A stretch of DNA of 19,250 nucleotides from Campylobacterales bacterium (lineage in GTDB: Bacteria > Campylobacterota > Campylobacteria > Campylobacterales > JALSKU01), in contig JALVWW010000025.1 of the NCBI GenBank assembly GCA_027023175.1, positions 1 through 19,250 on the forward strand, written 5' to 3'. Below the pieces are notes generated by a model, which worked only from the letters and a program-made list of their open reading frames with translations, was not told the origin of the DNA and did not search any database. Shown piece by piece: positions 7,545 through 15,148 of the stretch (within the stretch, counting starts at the first letter, position 1; each line of letters starts with the position of its first letter). A program made the translations under genes and the position numbers.

Positions 7545-8620
7545 TGTTTCTGCTTAGCTCATTTTTCTTTTTTTACTTTAGTGGTGTAGGGGTTTATATC
7601 ATCTTTCTACCAAAGATACTGCACTCTATTGGTTACACTCCCATGCAGATAGGCATACTCTTCTCAGCGGTTCCATTGATGCGCTTTTTGACTCCATTTT
7701 TGTTTTTAAAATTTTTTAAGCTCAGTAAAAAGGTTTTTAGATATTCTCTTTTTGTATCACTTCTTGGAGTAATTGCACTTTTTTGGACGATAAATGACTT
7801 TTATCTTTTGCTGTTAAACATTGCTATATTTGGTACAGCAAATGGACTTACCATGCCTTATGTCGATACCATCGCCTTGGAAAAATTAAAAACAGATTAC
7901 GGTAAAAGCAGACTTTGGGGCTCACTTGGTTTTATGACAACAGGACTTTTGCTTGCTCGTTATCTTCAAGGATACAAGATAGGTCTTTACTTTTATCTTG
8001 GTATTGGTATATTTATTTTTTTAAGCGGAATACTCATATCTTTTAACTCCAAAGAGTATAACCTCTCAAAAGACAGGTCATCCAACAAAACTTTTTCACT
8101 TATTAAAAATTGGCGTTTTTGGATAAGCATATTTTTACTGCAGGTATCTTTTGGATTTTTTTATAACTTTTTTACCATATATGAAAATGACCACGGCATA
8201 TCTCTAAAGATGGTAAGTTATCTGTGGAGTATTTCCATAGTCTGCGAAGTGATAATGTTTGCCTTGCAGGATAAGATACTGCATTTAAATATATTGAAGC
8301 TGATAAAGTTTTCCATAGCAGTCACTATTGCAAGATGGCTTCTTTTATACCTTTTTCCGTCATCACTCTTTATAGCATTTACTACACAAAGTTTCCATGC
8401 GATAAGTTTTGCACTGTTTCATACGGCAACTATCACATATCTATACAGGCTTTATACTCAAAAAAAGCTCTCTATGCAGTTTTATCACGGCATCTCTTAT
8501 GGCTTGGGAGGATTTACAGGCTCTTTGCTTTCAGGCTATTTTTATGGAGAATACCTTTTTTTAATAGCAGCTTTTATTGCATTTTTGGCTCTACTTTTTA
8601 CTCCAAATTCTTCTGTTTAG
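7544..8620 (+). CDS. Major facilitator superfamily transporter (HcaT/MFS_1-like group)
   Basis: Product of 358 residues, mostly hydrophobic, with about 11-12 predicted membrane helices. The N-terminal half includes PKILHSIGYTPMQIGILFSA and then PLMRFLTPFLF, and the second helix pair carries GKSRLWGSLGF. These resemble the 3-phenylpropionate permease-like/MFS_1-like group, which also includes nucleoside and sugar proton symporters. The substrate cannot be told from sequence. It is slightly shorter than typical MFS proteins (about 390-400). The start ATG 7544 overlaps the RDD stop by one base, so the two are probably translationally coupled. Its last 30 bases are overlapped convergently by the tail of the DUF3137 remnant on the other strand. 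Confidence 0.82.
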   Translation: MFLLSSFFFFYFSGVGVYIIFLPKILHSIGYTPMQIGILFSAVPLMRFLTPFLFLKFFKLSKKVFRYSLFVSLLGVIALFWTINDFYLLLLNIAIFGTANGLTMPYVDTIALEKLKTDYGKSRLWGSLGFMTTGLLLARYLQGYKIGLYFYLGIGIFIFLSGILISFNSKEYNLSKDRSSNKTFSLIKNWRFWISIFLLQVSFGFFYNFFTIYENDHGISLKMVSYLWSISIVCEVIMFALQDKILHLNILKLIKFSIAVTIARWLLLYLFPSSLFIAFTTQSFHAISFALFHTATITYLYRLYTQKKLSMQFYHGISYGLGGFTGSLLSGYFYGEYLFLIAAFIAFLALLFTPNSSV

Positions 8621-9118
8621 CTTCAATTCATCAACTATGCCGCGTACTAGTGCAAAACTCTCATAATACTCTTTTATAGTATCAAAATCATTTAAAGGTT
8701 TGAAAGATTTGGCTCAAACATATCTTTAGAAGAGATTGCGATAAAGATTTTGGAATTTCTAAATGAAAGGTATATCTCTTTTTTACTTCTTTTTTTAAAA
8801 TTAAGAATATTTTGCATCATAGAGTGGGTCAAAATATAAATAATATCAAAATTTTCACTTACCTTAAGATTAGGATAATTTTCAACAGCTATCAGGATAA
8901 TTTTCAAGGCTCTGCTTATCTCTTTGTCGATTTAGATTTTTTCCTTGAAAATAACAGATGGGTTTAGAGCCTTTGAACGAAGAGCCGTAATCTTTTTCAA
9001 AACTTCTCATTTATATTTCATATACTCTTTGGCACTTGAAACAAGGTTTACATTGGGTTATATCTTTTTTTAAACAGTACAATATACCAATGATAAATAT
9101 AAGTGCTAACATAAGCCC
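8591..9118 (-). pseudogene. Decayed DUF3137-type gene remnant
   Basis: Reading the minus strand from 9118, the fragments in order are as follows. A membrane helix GLMLALIFIIGILYCLKKD comes first. After a one-base frame change, AKEYMKYK, a TGA (9007-9009), EVLKKITALRS and a TAA (8932-8934) follow. A longer run then contains IIYILTHSMMQNILNFKKRS, KEIYLSFRNSKIFIAIS and KDMFEPNLS. A one-base loss near 8699-8700 leads to PLNDFDTIKEYYESFALV, GIVDELKLNRRIWSKK and a stop at 8591-8593. I recognise the order (helix, EVLKKI, YILTxSMM, IYLSFxxSKIFIAI, DxFEP, IKEYY, GIVDxLxLNxRIW) as DUF3137. About 175 codons remain, versus roughly 300 or more for intact members, so the middle appears deleted. This remnant fills most of the 530-base gap between the MFS gene and typA. 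The family call comes from memory of the pattern. Confidence 0.72.
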
Positions 9119-9150
9119 ATATCTACTTCCTTGTCATTGCTTATGATATT

Positions 9151-10965
9151 TTATTCGCTGCTCATCTTCCTTGCCATTCTTTTTCTGACAGTCGGATCAA
9201 GATATCTTTTTCTTAGTCTTATGCTTTTTGGTGTTACTTCAACAAGCTCATCATCTTCTATCCACTCCAGAGCTGACTCCAGTGTCAGCTCTCTTGGAGG
9301 AACCAGTTTGATAGCTTCATCTGCTCCACTACTTCTTACATTTGTAAGATTTTTACCTTTTATAGGGTTTACATCCAAATCATTTGCTCTGGCATTTTCA
9401 CCTATTATCATACCTGTATAGACTTTATCCTGTGGTTTTATAAAAAGTGTTCCCCTGTCTTGCAAGTTAAACAAAGAGTATCCAAGAGCCGTACCGTTTT
9501 CCATAGACACCAAAGCTCCATTCATTCTGTGCTCTACATTGCCGCCCATCGGACGAAATTCCAAAAATGAGTGGTTTAACACTCCTTCACCTTTGGTATC
9601 TGTTAAAAATTGACTTCTAAAGCCTATAAGACCACGAGCGGGTATCTCAAACTCTATCCTGGTCTGTCCGTCTCCAGTTGGCGTCATGGAAACCATTTCC
9701 GCTCTTCTTTTTCCAAGTTTTTCTATGACAACTCCGGTAAAATCATCCGGTACATCAACCACCAAAAGCTCATACGGCTCCATTTTTACACCGTTTTCCT
9801 CTTTGATGATAACTTCGGGTCTTCCCAAAGAAAATTCATACCCTTCTCTTCTCAGGTTTTCTGCTAGTATGGTTATCTGAAGTTCACCTCTGCCTGAAAC
9901 TTTAAAACTTCCCTCTCCAATAGCCTCATATCTCATAGCTATATTGGTTTTCATCTCATTTTCAAGTCTCTCCTGGAGTTTGTTGGATGTGACATATTTT
10001 CCCTCGGTTCCAGCCAAAGGAGAGTCGTTTACACTAAATATAACTGAAAGTGTAGGCTCTTCTATATGCATTGGATCAAGCGGCATCGGATTGGAAGGAT
10101 CTACAAGACTGTCGCCGATATCAAGGGCTTCAAATCCGGCAATGGCTACTATATCTCCGCTATGGGCTTCATCTATATCTATCCTCTCAAGCCCCAAAAA
10201 TCCTATAAGCTTACTTACTCTTCCGTTTATCTGCTCACCGCTACTTTTTGCCAGCATGATATTTTGATTTTTCTTGACAGTGCCGTTAAAAATTCTGGCA
10301 ATGCCTATTTTTCCTACAAAATTATCATAATCAAGTGTAAAAACCTGTATTTGGGTAGGATTGTCTATACTTCCTTTGGGCGTGGGTACCTCATTTATAA
10401 TGGTTTCAAAAAGAGGCTCTAAATCTTTGTTTTCATCTTCCATATTGTATTTTGCATATCCATCTCTTGCAGCTGCATAAACTACCGGAAATTCAAGCTG
10501 TTCATCATTTGCATCAAGTGCCACAAACAGGTCAAATATCTCATCCACTACTCTGTCAGGCTCGGCTGCAGGTTTGTCTATCTTATTTACTACAACTATA
10601 GGCTTAAGACCCAAAGATAGAGCTTTTTTTACCACAAATTTAGTCTGAGGCATTACCCCCTCTTGTGCGTCAACAAGCAAAAGCACTCCATCAACCATTT
10701 TTAAAACCCGCTCAACTTCTCCGCCAAAGTCAGCATGGCCTGGAGTATCTATGATATTTATCTTATAATTTTTATGAATAATCGCCGTATTTTTTGATAG
10801 TATGGTTATGCCTCTTTCCTTTTCGAGGTCATTACTATCCATAACTCTTTCATCAACTTTTTGATTTTCCCTGAAAGTATGTGACTGTTTTAAAAGTTCA
10901 TCTACTAATGTTGTTTTACCATGGTCAACATGGGCAATAACTGCTATATTTCTTATCTCTTGCAC
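9151..10965 (-). CDS. typA: Translational GTPase TypA/BipA
   Basis: Product of 604 residues, normal for TypA. This EF-G-like GTPase binds the ribosome and assists 50S assembly and growth under stress or cold. The GTPase motifs are intact: AHVDHGKT (11-18), RGITI (51-55, switch I), DTPGH (73-77) and NKID (127-130). Domain II, the EF-G-like domain III/V segments (GRGELQ; RRAEMVSMTPTGDGQTRIEF) and the BipA-specific C-terminal domain (GENARANDLDVNPIKGKNLTN, in part) follow. The start is GTG at 10963-10965, with AAGGAA about eight bases upstream. It is transcribed alone on the minus strand, divergent from the flagellar block. Confidence 0.96.
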   Translation of the reverse strand: MQEIRNIAVIAHVDHGKTTLVDELLKQSHTFRENQKVDERVMDSNDLEKERGITILSKNTAIIHKNYKINIIDTPGHADFGGEVERVLKMVDGVLLLVDAQEGVMPQTKFVVKKALSLGLKPIVVVNKIDKPAAEPDRVVDEIFDLFVALDANDEQLEFPVVYAAARDGYAKYNMEDENKDLEPLFETIINEVPTPKGSIDNPTQIQVFTLDYDNFVGKIGIARIFNGTVKKNQNIMLAKSSGEQINGRVSKLIGFLGLERIDIDEAHSGDIVAIAGFEALDIGDSLVDPSNPMPLDPMHIEEPTLSVIFSVNDSPLAGTEGKYVTSNKLQERLENEMKTNIAMRYEAIGEGSFKVSGRGELQITILAENLRREGYEFSLGRPEVIIKEENGVKMEPYELLVVDVPDDFTGVVIEKLGKRRAEMVSMTPTGDGQTRIEFEIPARGLIGFRSQFLTDTKGEGVLNHSFLEFRPMGGNVEHRMNGALVSMENGTALGYSLFNLQDRGTLFIKPQDKVYTGMIIGENARANDLDVNPIKGKNLTNVRSSGADEAIKLVPPRELTLESALEWIEDDELVEVTPKSIRLRKRYLDPTVRKRMARKMSSE

Positions 10966-10997
10966 TAAATTTTTCCTTAACTTATAAATAGGTTTGC

Positions 10998-11003
10998 ATT
11001 ATA
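10998..11003 (-). promoter_or_regulatory. Candidate -10 box for typA
   Basis: The minus strand reads TATAAT here, about 33 bases before the GTG start of typA and preceded by a T-rich run. There is no convincing -35 element, which fits Campylobacterota housekeeping promoters. The position relative to typA supports it, but the match is short. Confidence 0.5.
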
Positions 11004-11085
11004 GCTAAAAAAATGTAAAGTAGGGCTGAGAATAGAATTTTTAACCCAATTTTTACAATCACAAACTACATGTTGCCGATCAAAC

Positions 11086-11101
11086 TGGAACAAAAATTGC
11101 T
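11086..11101 (+). promoter_or_regulatory. Sigma-54 (RpoN) promoter for fliK-flgD-flgE
   Basis: TGGAACAAAAATTGCT fits the sigma-54 consensus TGGCAC-N5-TTGCW, with the obligatory GG (11087-11088) and GC (11099-11100) separated by exactly ten bases. It lies 35 bases before the fliK start. In Campylobacterota, RpoN with the activator FlgR drives the hook and rod genes, so this fits the genes downstream. Confidence 0.85.
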
Positions 11102-11135
11102 TTTATGAAATTACAAATCTAAAAAAGGCAAATGT

Positions 11136-12821
11136 ATGAATCCATCAATGCTTCTGCAGACAAACATGCAAGAGATAACTAATAATGGAAAAATTACTGA
11201 CAAAGAGAACTTACTAGATAATAATTTACCAGATAAAGATATTGGTACAAATTTTAAAGATTTTCTATCAAAATTACTCACGCAAGCTGAAAAAGATAGC
11301 AAAGGCTCAATACTACAAACTTCTGAGACAATAAAAACAGAAGACTCTGATATAAATATTCCCAATATAATAAACTTAAATAAGCTGAAAAATTCTGACA
11401 AAAAAGATAATCTCTCAAATGACAATGATAGCACTTTTAACATGGATGAACTTTTAAAGCTTACAACCTTTTTAAAAACAAACGGACTTAAAGGTAGTTT
11501 TCCAACCGATACTAAAAAAATAGATACAATTTTAAATGATGAAAAAGCATTGAATGATTTTAAAAATATCAAAAATTTTAAGGAATTAGTAGAAGTTGCT
11601 GACAAATATGATATCAAAATCAAGAAGTTTGATTTTACACAGATAGATAGCAAAAGCATCTCTTATGGAGATATAGAGAAAAAAATAGATAAAGCTTTTG
11701 TTCAATTAGATAAAAATAAAAAAAATAGTTTTGAAGATAGAGCAATATTAAGTGAGAAAATTTTGCAAAAAAAACAAAATGATGCAACTATAGCCAATCA
11801 GCCAAAAAATACTCCACACCAAAATAAGAGCCTACTAGAAAACATAATACAAGAAAAAACTAAACAACCAATTAACTTATCACAAAACTTAGATCAACCA
11901 AAGCAGCAAGATTTAAAAAATATTTCTCTTGCAAATACAAAAAATATTCAAATTAATAATAGCAAAAGCATTGAAATGCCTACATTGCAATCATATGCTA
12001 AAATAGTACCAGATAACAAAAGTACAAAAAAAGTAAAAACAAACCACAAACAACATTTACAAAAAAATGATATAAAAATAGAGCAAAACAATATACAAAA
12101 TAATTTAGACATTGACAATTTAACACAAACTAAAGAGTTAAAATCAACAAGAGAAAATGATATCAAAAAAGTATCATCTTTTGACAATAGTAAAACTTTT
12201 AACAAAATTGTAGCTAGCATAAAAACTGAAACTAATATAAAAACTGAAACTAATATAAAAAACAAACATATAAAAACTGATACAAACCATATAGGTCTTG
12301 ATACAAATATCGCGAAAGATAAAAAAAGCACCCTCTCATCAAACAATAATTTTGATACAAACACCCAAACACAAGGAAATGTATCATCTCTAAAACACTC
12401 TTTTGAAAATAAAATAGATACAAAACAGGTAAATATCAAAGATAGCTTAAATAATTTTACCAGTGACTTAAAAGAGCAAATTGATAACTATAAGCCTCCC
12501 ATCATGAGGGTTAAAATGACTCTAAATCCAAAAGACTTAGGGGAAGTTAATGTCAATCTTGTTAGCAGGGGGAATACTTTACAGATAAACATAAGCTCCA
12601 ATACAAACACAATGGCAATATTTACCCAAAATCAAGCAGAATTTAAAAATGCTCTTGTGAATATGGGCTTTACCAATCTAAATATGAATTTTTCAGACCA
12701 AAGAGGAAGCAAAGAGCAACAAAAGGGAGAGTCTTCACATAACATTACGGATAAAATTGAAGATGAAACATATAAAGAAGAGATTACAAACTTAGAACTT
12801 ATAATACCTAAATACACATAA
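11136..12821 (+). CDS. fliK: Flagellar hook-length control protein FliK
   Basis: Product of 561 residues. FliK is exported through the flagellar type III system, measures hook length and switches export specificity to filament proteins. The N-terminal and central 440 residues are Asn/Lys/Asp/Gln-rich and low in complexity, as expected for a disordered ruler. The C-terminal Flg_hook domain (about residues 450-525) is clear, with MRVKMTLNPKDLGEVNVNLV, the conserved L-x-P-x-x-L-G element and a following helix around FTQNQAEFKNALVNMGF. The start is ATG 11136, with AAAAGG at 11123-11128. A perfect 18-base tandem duplication occurs inside (12219-12254). The gene is first in the sigma-54 transcript and is followed 11 bases later by flgD, the same order as in Campylobacter jejuni. 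The weakly conserved N-terminus is normal for the family. Confidence 0.88.
   Translation: MNPSMLLQTNMQEITNNGKITDKENLLDNNLPDKDIGTNFKDFLSKLLTQAEKDSKGSILQTSETIKTEDSDINIPNIINLNKLKNSDKKDNLSNDNDSTFNMDELLKLTTFLKTNGLKGSFPTDTKKIDTILNDEKALNDFKNIKNFKELVEVADKYDIKIKKFDFTQIDSKSISYGDIEKKIDKAFVQLDKNKKNSFEDRAILSEKILQKKQNDATIANQPKNTPHQNKSLLENIIQEKTKQPINLSQNLDQPKQQDLKNISLANTKNIQINNSKSIEMPTLQSYAKIVPDNKSTKKVKTNHKQHLQKNDIKIEQNNIQNNLDIDNLTQTKELKSTRENDIKKVSSFDNSKTFNKIVASIKTETNIKTETNIKNKHIKTDTNHIGLDTNIAKDKKSTLSSNNNFDTNTQTQGNVSSLKHSFENKIDTKQVNIKDSLNNFTSDLKEQIDNYKPPIMRVKMTLNPKDLGEVNVNLVSRGNTLQINISSNTNTMAIFTQNQAEFKNALVNMGFTNLNMNFSDQRGSKEQQKGESSHNITDKIEDETYKEEITNLELIIPKYT
12219..12254 (+). repeat. Tandem 18-bp duplication inside fliK
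   Basis: ATAAAAACTGAAACTAAT occurs twice without a mismatch and encodes the peptide unit IKTETN twice; a third degenerate copy (IKTDTN) follows a little further on. It is in frame, so a copy-number change would lengthen or shorten the FliK ruler by six residues. Confidence 0.9.
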
Positions 12822-12832
12822 AAGGATGAGCT

Positions 12833-13507
12833 ATGGCAACAGATTTTGAAGCAATAAGCAGCGCAACATATACACCAACTTATGGTGGAGATACAGTAGA
12901 AAACCCAGATAGCATCTTGGGCAAAGATGATTTTATGCAACTTTTGCTCACAGAACTTCAATACCAAGACCCGACTGATCCTATGGATAGTGATAAAATT
13001 CTTACACAAACTTCAGAGTTAGCCACACTAGAATCAGCAGACAATACAAACAAAGCAATAGAAGATTTAGTAGATCAAATGAAAGCTAGTCAAGACTTCT
13101 CTTCTATTTCTGCAATAGGCAAAATGGCATCTCTTGGCACAAATGCGATAACTTTAGATGAAAATCATTTATCAAATTTTGAAGTATATTTTCCAAGTGA
13201 AATATCTTCAGGTACACTAAATATCTTAGATAGCAATGGAAATACAGTAAGAACAGTACCGCTAGATAGCCAAGCGGGCAAAGAGGGAGTACTGGCTTTT
13301 CAATGGGATGGAATAAGTGACAGTGGAGAACAATTAGACCCGGGAAGATACTATGTAACGGCTGATTACACAGATGTAAATGGGGAAGCAAAACAAACCC
13401 AAGTAGGTGTCTATCCTGTCGAATCAGTAAGGTTTGATAATGGACAAGCTCTTATGAAACTTGGCTCATCTTATGTGCCTCAAGAAAATATTGTAGAGTA
13501 TTATTAG
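12833..13507 (+). CDS. flgD: Flagellar hook assembly (capping) protein FlgD
   Basis: Product of 224 residues. FlgD forms the temporary cap at the growing hook tip that guides FlgE assembly. The N-terminal signature DDFMQLLLTELQYQDPTDPM (about residues 28-47) matches the conserved FlgD segment, in which QxQDPxxPM is diagnostic. The C-terminal half holds the FlgD Ig/Tudor-like region, with VRTVPLD, FQWDGISDSGEQLDPGRY and a final VESVRFDNG. The start is ATG 12833, with AAAGGATG shortly upstream. It lies between fliK and a hook-type protein gene, 11 and 10 bases away, in one apparent operon. Confidence 0.94.
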   Translation: MATDFEAISSATYTPTYGGDTVENPDSILGKDDFMQLLLTELQYQDPTDPMDSDKILTQTSELATLESADNTNKAIEDLVDQMKASQDFSSISAIGKMASLGTNAITLDENHLSNFEVYFPSEISSGTLNILDSNGNTVRTVPLDSQAGKEGVLAFQWDGISDSGEQLDPGRYYVTADYTDVNGEAKQTQVGVYPVESVRFDNGQALMKLGSSYVPQENIVEYY

Positions 13508-13517
13508 GGTTTGCAAA

Positions 13518-15020
13518 ATGAACACATCATTTTATAATGGAATTAGTGGTATCAAAACCAACCAATTTGGCATAGATGTATGGTCTGATAATATATCCAA
13601 TGTCAATACAATTGGCTACAAAAACTCAAATCCAGAATTTTCCACTATCTTTTCCACTACTCTTGATGATGCATACTCCAAGCCGACCATGAGTGATATC
13701 GGGCTTGGTAGTCGCCCCGGTGGTACAGCATTAGATATGCAACAAGGAGCTTTCCAAAATACTGACAATGTATTTGACTTGGCTATTGGCGGAGATGGGT
13801 GGTTTGGAGTTCAAGGCACAAATAATAAAACATATTATACTAGAGCCGGTAATTTTGGAATTGATAGTGATGGAAATTTGGTAGATGACAATGGAAATTA
13901 TCTACTAGGAACCAGCGGAGAAAATATTGTACCGACAACCCTATCAGATGAAACCCTAAAAAACTTTGGACTATATTATGGCAACAATGGTACTACAACT
14001 ACAGGCACAGCATATGCAATAACAGATATAGATGACATAACATTAAGCAGCATTGATAGTCAAACTAAGATAAATCTCCCGGACATTTTATATTACCCCG
14101 CAGTACCGACTACAAATGTTTCATTTTCAGCCAACTTAAATCCACAAATACTTACAGATGACAATGGTGAAGAAATTCCAAATATTGAACACTTTAGTTC
14201 CACTATTATATCTCCTGATGGAAACAAAGATATCTTGGATATGACTTATACCAAAAGAGTACCTCAACCAGACACAGGTAGCGTATGGGATGGTGATATA
14301 AAAATATTATCTTATTATGAAGATTATACTGTTGAACAGTACGATCCAAATAAAACTTATGATCCAAATATTTATAATGTAGATACAGATAAAGGCATAG
14401 TTACTAAAATTTATGATCCGAATAGTTATGAAATAGATACAAATACAAACAAAGTTTATAAAATTATAGATGAGCAAAATGCTGTATTGGAATTTGCTAG
14501 TAGCGGTGAACTTTTAAATGCCAATATGCCTACACTAAATAATGGAGGAACTCCTCTAAATATAGATGTGGGCAGCCCAAACAGTTTTGAAGGCTTTGTC
14601 TCTAGTACAAATCTAGACAAATCCACAGTTGAGTCACATAATGGATATGTTGCTGGATATTTAAAAGATTATGCAATGGATAGTAGAGGCAATGTTATAG
14701 CTGAGTTTGACAATGGCAGAACTGTGCCGGTTGCCAAAGTTGCTGTATATCATTTTCAAAATGATCAGGGTCTAGAAAAAACAACTTCTACTCTTTTTAG
14801 TGAATCAGCTAACAGTGGAAAACCTATATTTTATACAAATGAGAATGGAGAGACAATTTTAGGCTCACAAGTATATTCAAACAAATTAGAAAGTAGTAAT
14901 GTGGATTTGACAACTGCCTTAACAGAGCTTATTGTCATGCAAAAAGCTTTTGATGCAAGTTCAAAAAGTATAACCACAAGTGATGAAATGATTCAAAATG
15001 CAATCAATATGAAGAGATAA
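13518..15020 (+). CDS. flgE: FlgE-type flagellar hook protein, short paralogue (flgD-linked)
   Basis: Product of 500 residues of the hook/rod axial family. The N-terminal rod-type segment (NGISGIKTNQFGIDVWSDNI, then SNVNTIGYKN) and the C-terminal coiled-coil segment (SNVDLTTALTELIVMQKAFD, then SKSITTSDEMI) are the D0 assembly regions. Between them the FlgE core includes GDGWFGVQG and a later Ser-Asn-Val-Asp strand. The surface domain carries three YDPN repeats (about residues 275-300). The start is ATG 13518, with AGGG at 13506-13509. It corresponds in position to the flgE next to flgD in C. jejuni. The much larger FlgE just downstream resembles the characterised Campylobacter hook subunit more closely, so this shorter one may have an accessory or junction role; that division is inference. 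Confidence 0.86.
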   Translation: MNTSFYNGISGIKTNQFGIDVWSDNISNVNTIGYKNSNPEFSTIFSTTLDDAYSKPTMSDIGLGSRPGGTALDMQQGAFQNTDNVFDLAIGGDGWFGVQGTNNKTYYTRAGNFGIDSDGNLVDDNGNYLLGTSGENIVPTTLSDETLKNFGLYYGNNGTTTTGTAYAITDIDDITLSSIDSQTKINLPDILYYPAVPTTNVSFSANLNPQILTDDNGEEIPNIEHFSSTIISPDGNKDILDMTYTKRVPQPDTGSVWDGDIKILSYYEDYTVEQYDPNKTYDPNIYNVDTDKGIVTKIYDPNSYEIDTNTNKVYKIIDEQNAVLEFASSGELLNANMPTLNNGGTPLNIDVGSPNSFEGFVSSTNLDKSTVESHNGYVAGYLKDYAMDSRGNVIAEFDNGRTVPVAKVAVYHFQNDQGLEKTTSTLFSESANSGKPIFYTNENGETILGSQVYSNKLESSNVDLTTALTELIVMQKAFDASSKSITTSDEMIQNAINMKR

Positions 15021-15083
15021 GGATTTAGGAATTAGGATTTAGGTTTTAGGGTGTAGGATTTAGAACTAATCACGAGTCACTAA
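15021..15083 (+). repeat. Tandem heptanucleotide (GGNNTTA-like) array
   Basis: Immediately after the flgE stop there are six consecutive seven-base units: GGATTTA, GGAATTA, GGATTTA, GGTTTTA, GGGTGTA, GGATTTA (15021-15062). Three degenerate units stay in the same register: GAACTAA, TCACGAG, TCACTAA (15063-15083). The period is visible directly. It resembles the short tandemly repeated heptamers described in cyanobacteria and ends nine bases before the next sigma-54 promoter. Its function is unknown. Confidence 0.85.
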
Positions 15084-15091
15084 TAATAAAT

Positions 15092-15107
15092 TGGAATAAA
15101 ATTTGCT
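15092..15107 (+). promoter_or_regulatory. Sigma-54 (RpoN) promoter for the large flgE
   Basis: TGGAATAAAATTTGCT has GG (15093-15094) and GC (15105-15106) exactly ten bases apart and a TTTGCT -12 element, matching the sigma-54 consensus. It is 41 bases before the flgE start and closely resembles the promoter ahead of fliK. Confidence 0.87.
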
Positions 15108-15148
15108 TGTCTTAAAACACTAAAACAAAAAATACAAAAGGATCTAAA

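Noticed and set aside
8335..8679. A 114-codon plus-strand frame overlapping the end of the MFS gene
   Set aside because: It is an out-of-frame shadow of the MFS gene and its sequence has no recognisable domain or start signal.
8692..8907. A 71-codon minus-strand frame that could be called a small gene
   Set aside because: It has no proper start (TTG only, no ribosome binding site) and its peptide is an internal piece of the DUF3137 remnant, continuing upstream past a stop and downstream after a frameshift.
11132..11134. An alternative fliK start at the first ATG after the ribosome binding site
   Set aside because: It is in a different frame from fliK; the in-frame ATG at 11136 has suitable spacing to AAAAGG.
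11111..11659. A 182-codon minus-strand frame opposite fliK
   Set aside because: It is antisense to a clear fliK coding region, rich in Leu/Ser/Phe as expected from the complement of Lys/Asn/Asp codons, and has no promoter or family resemblance.
15021..15083. A short CRISPR array
   Set aside because: The units are seven bases and contiguous with no spacers, so it is a simple tandem repeat.
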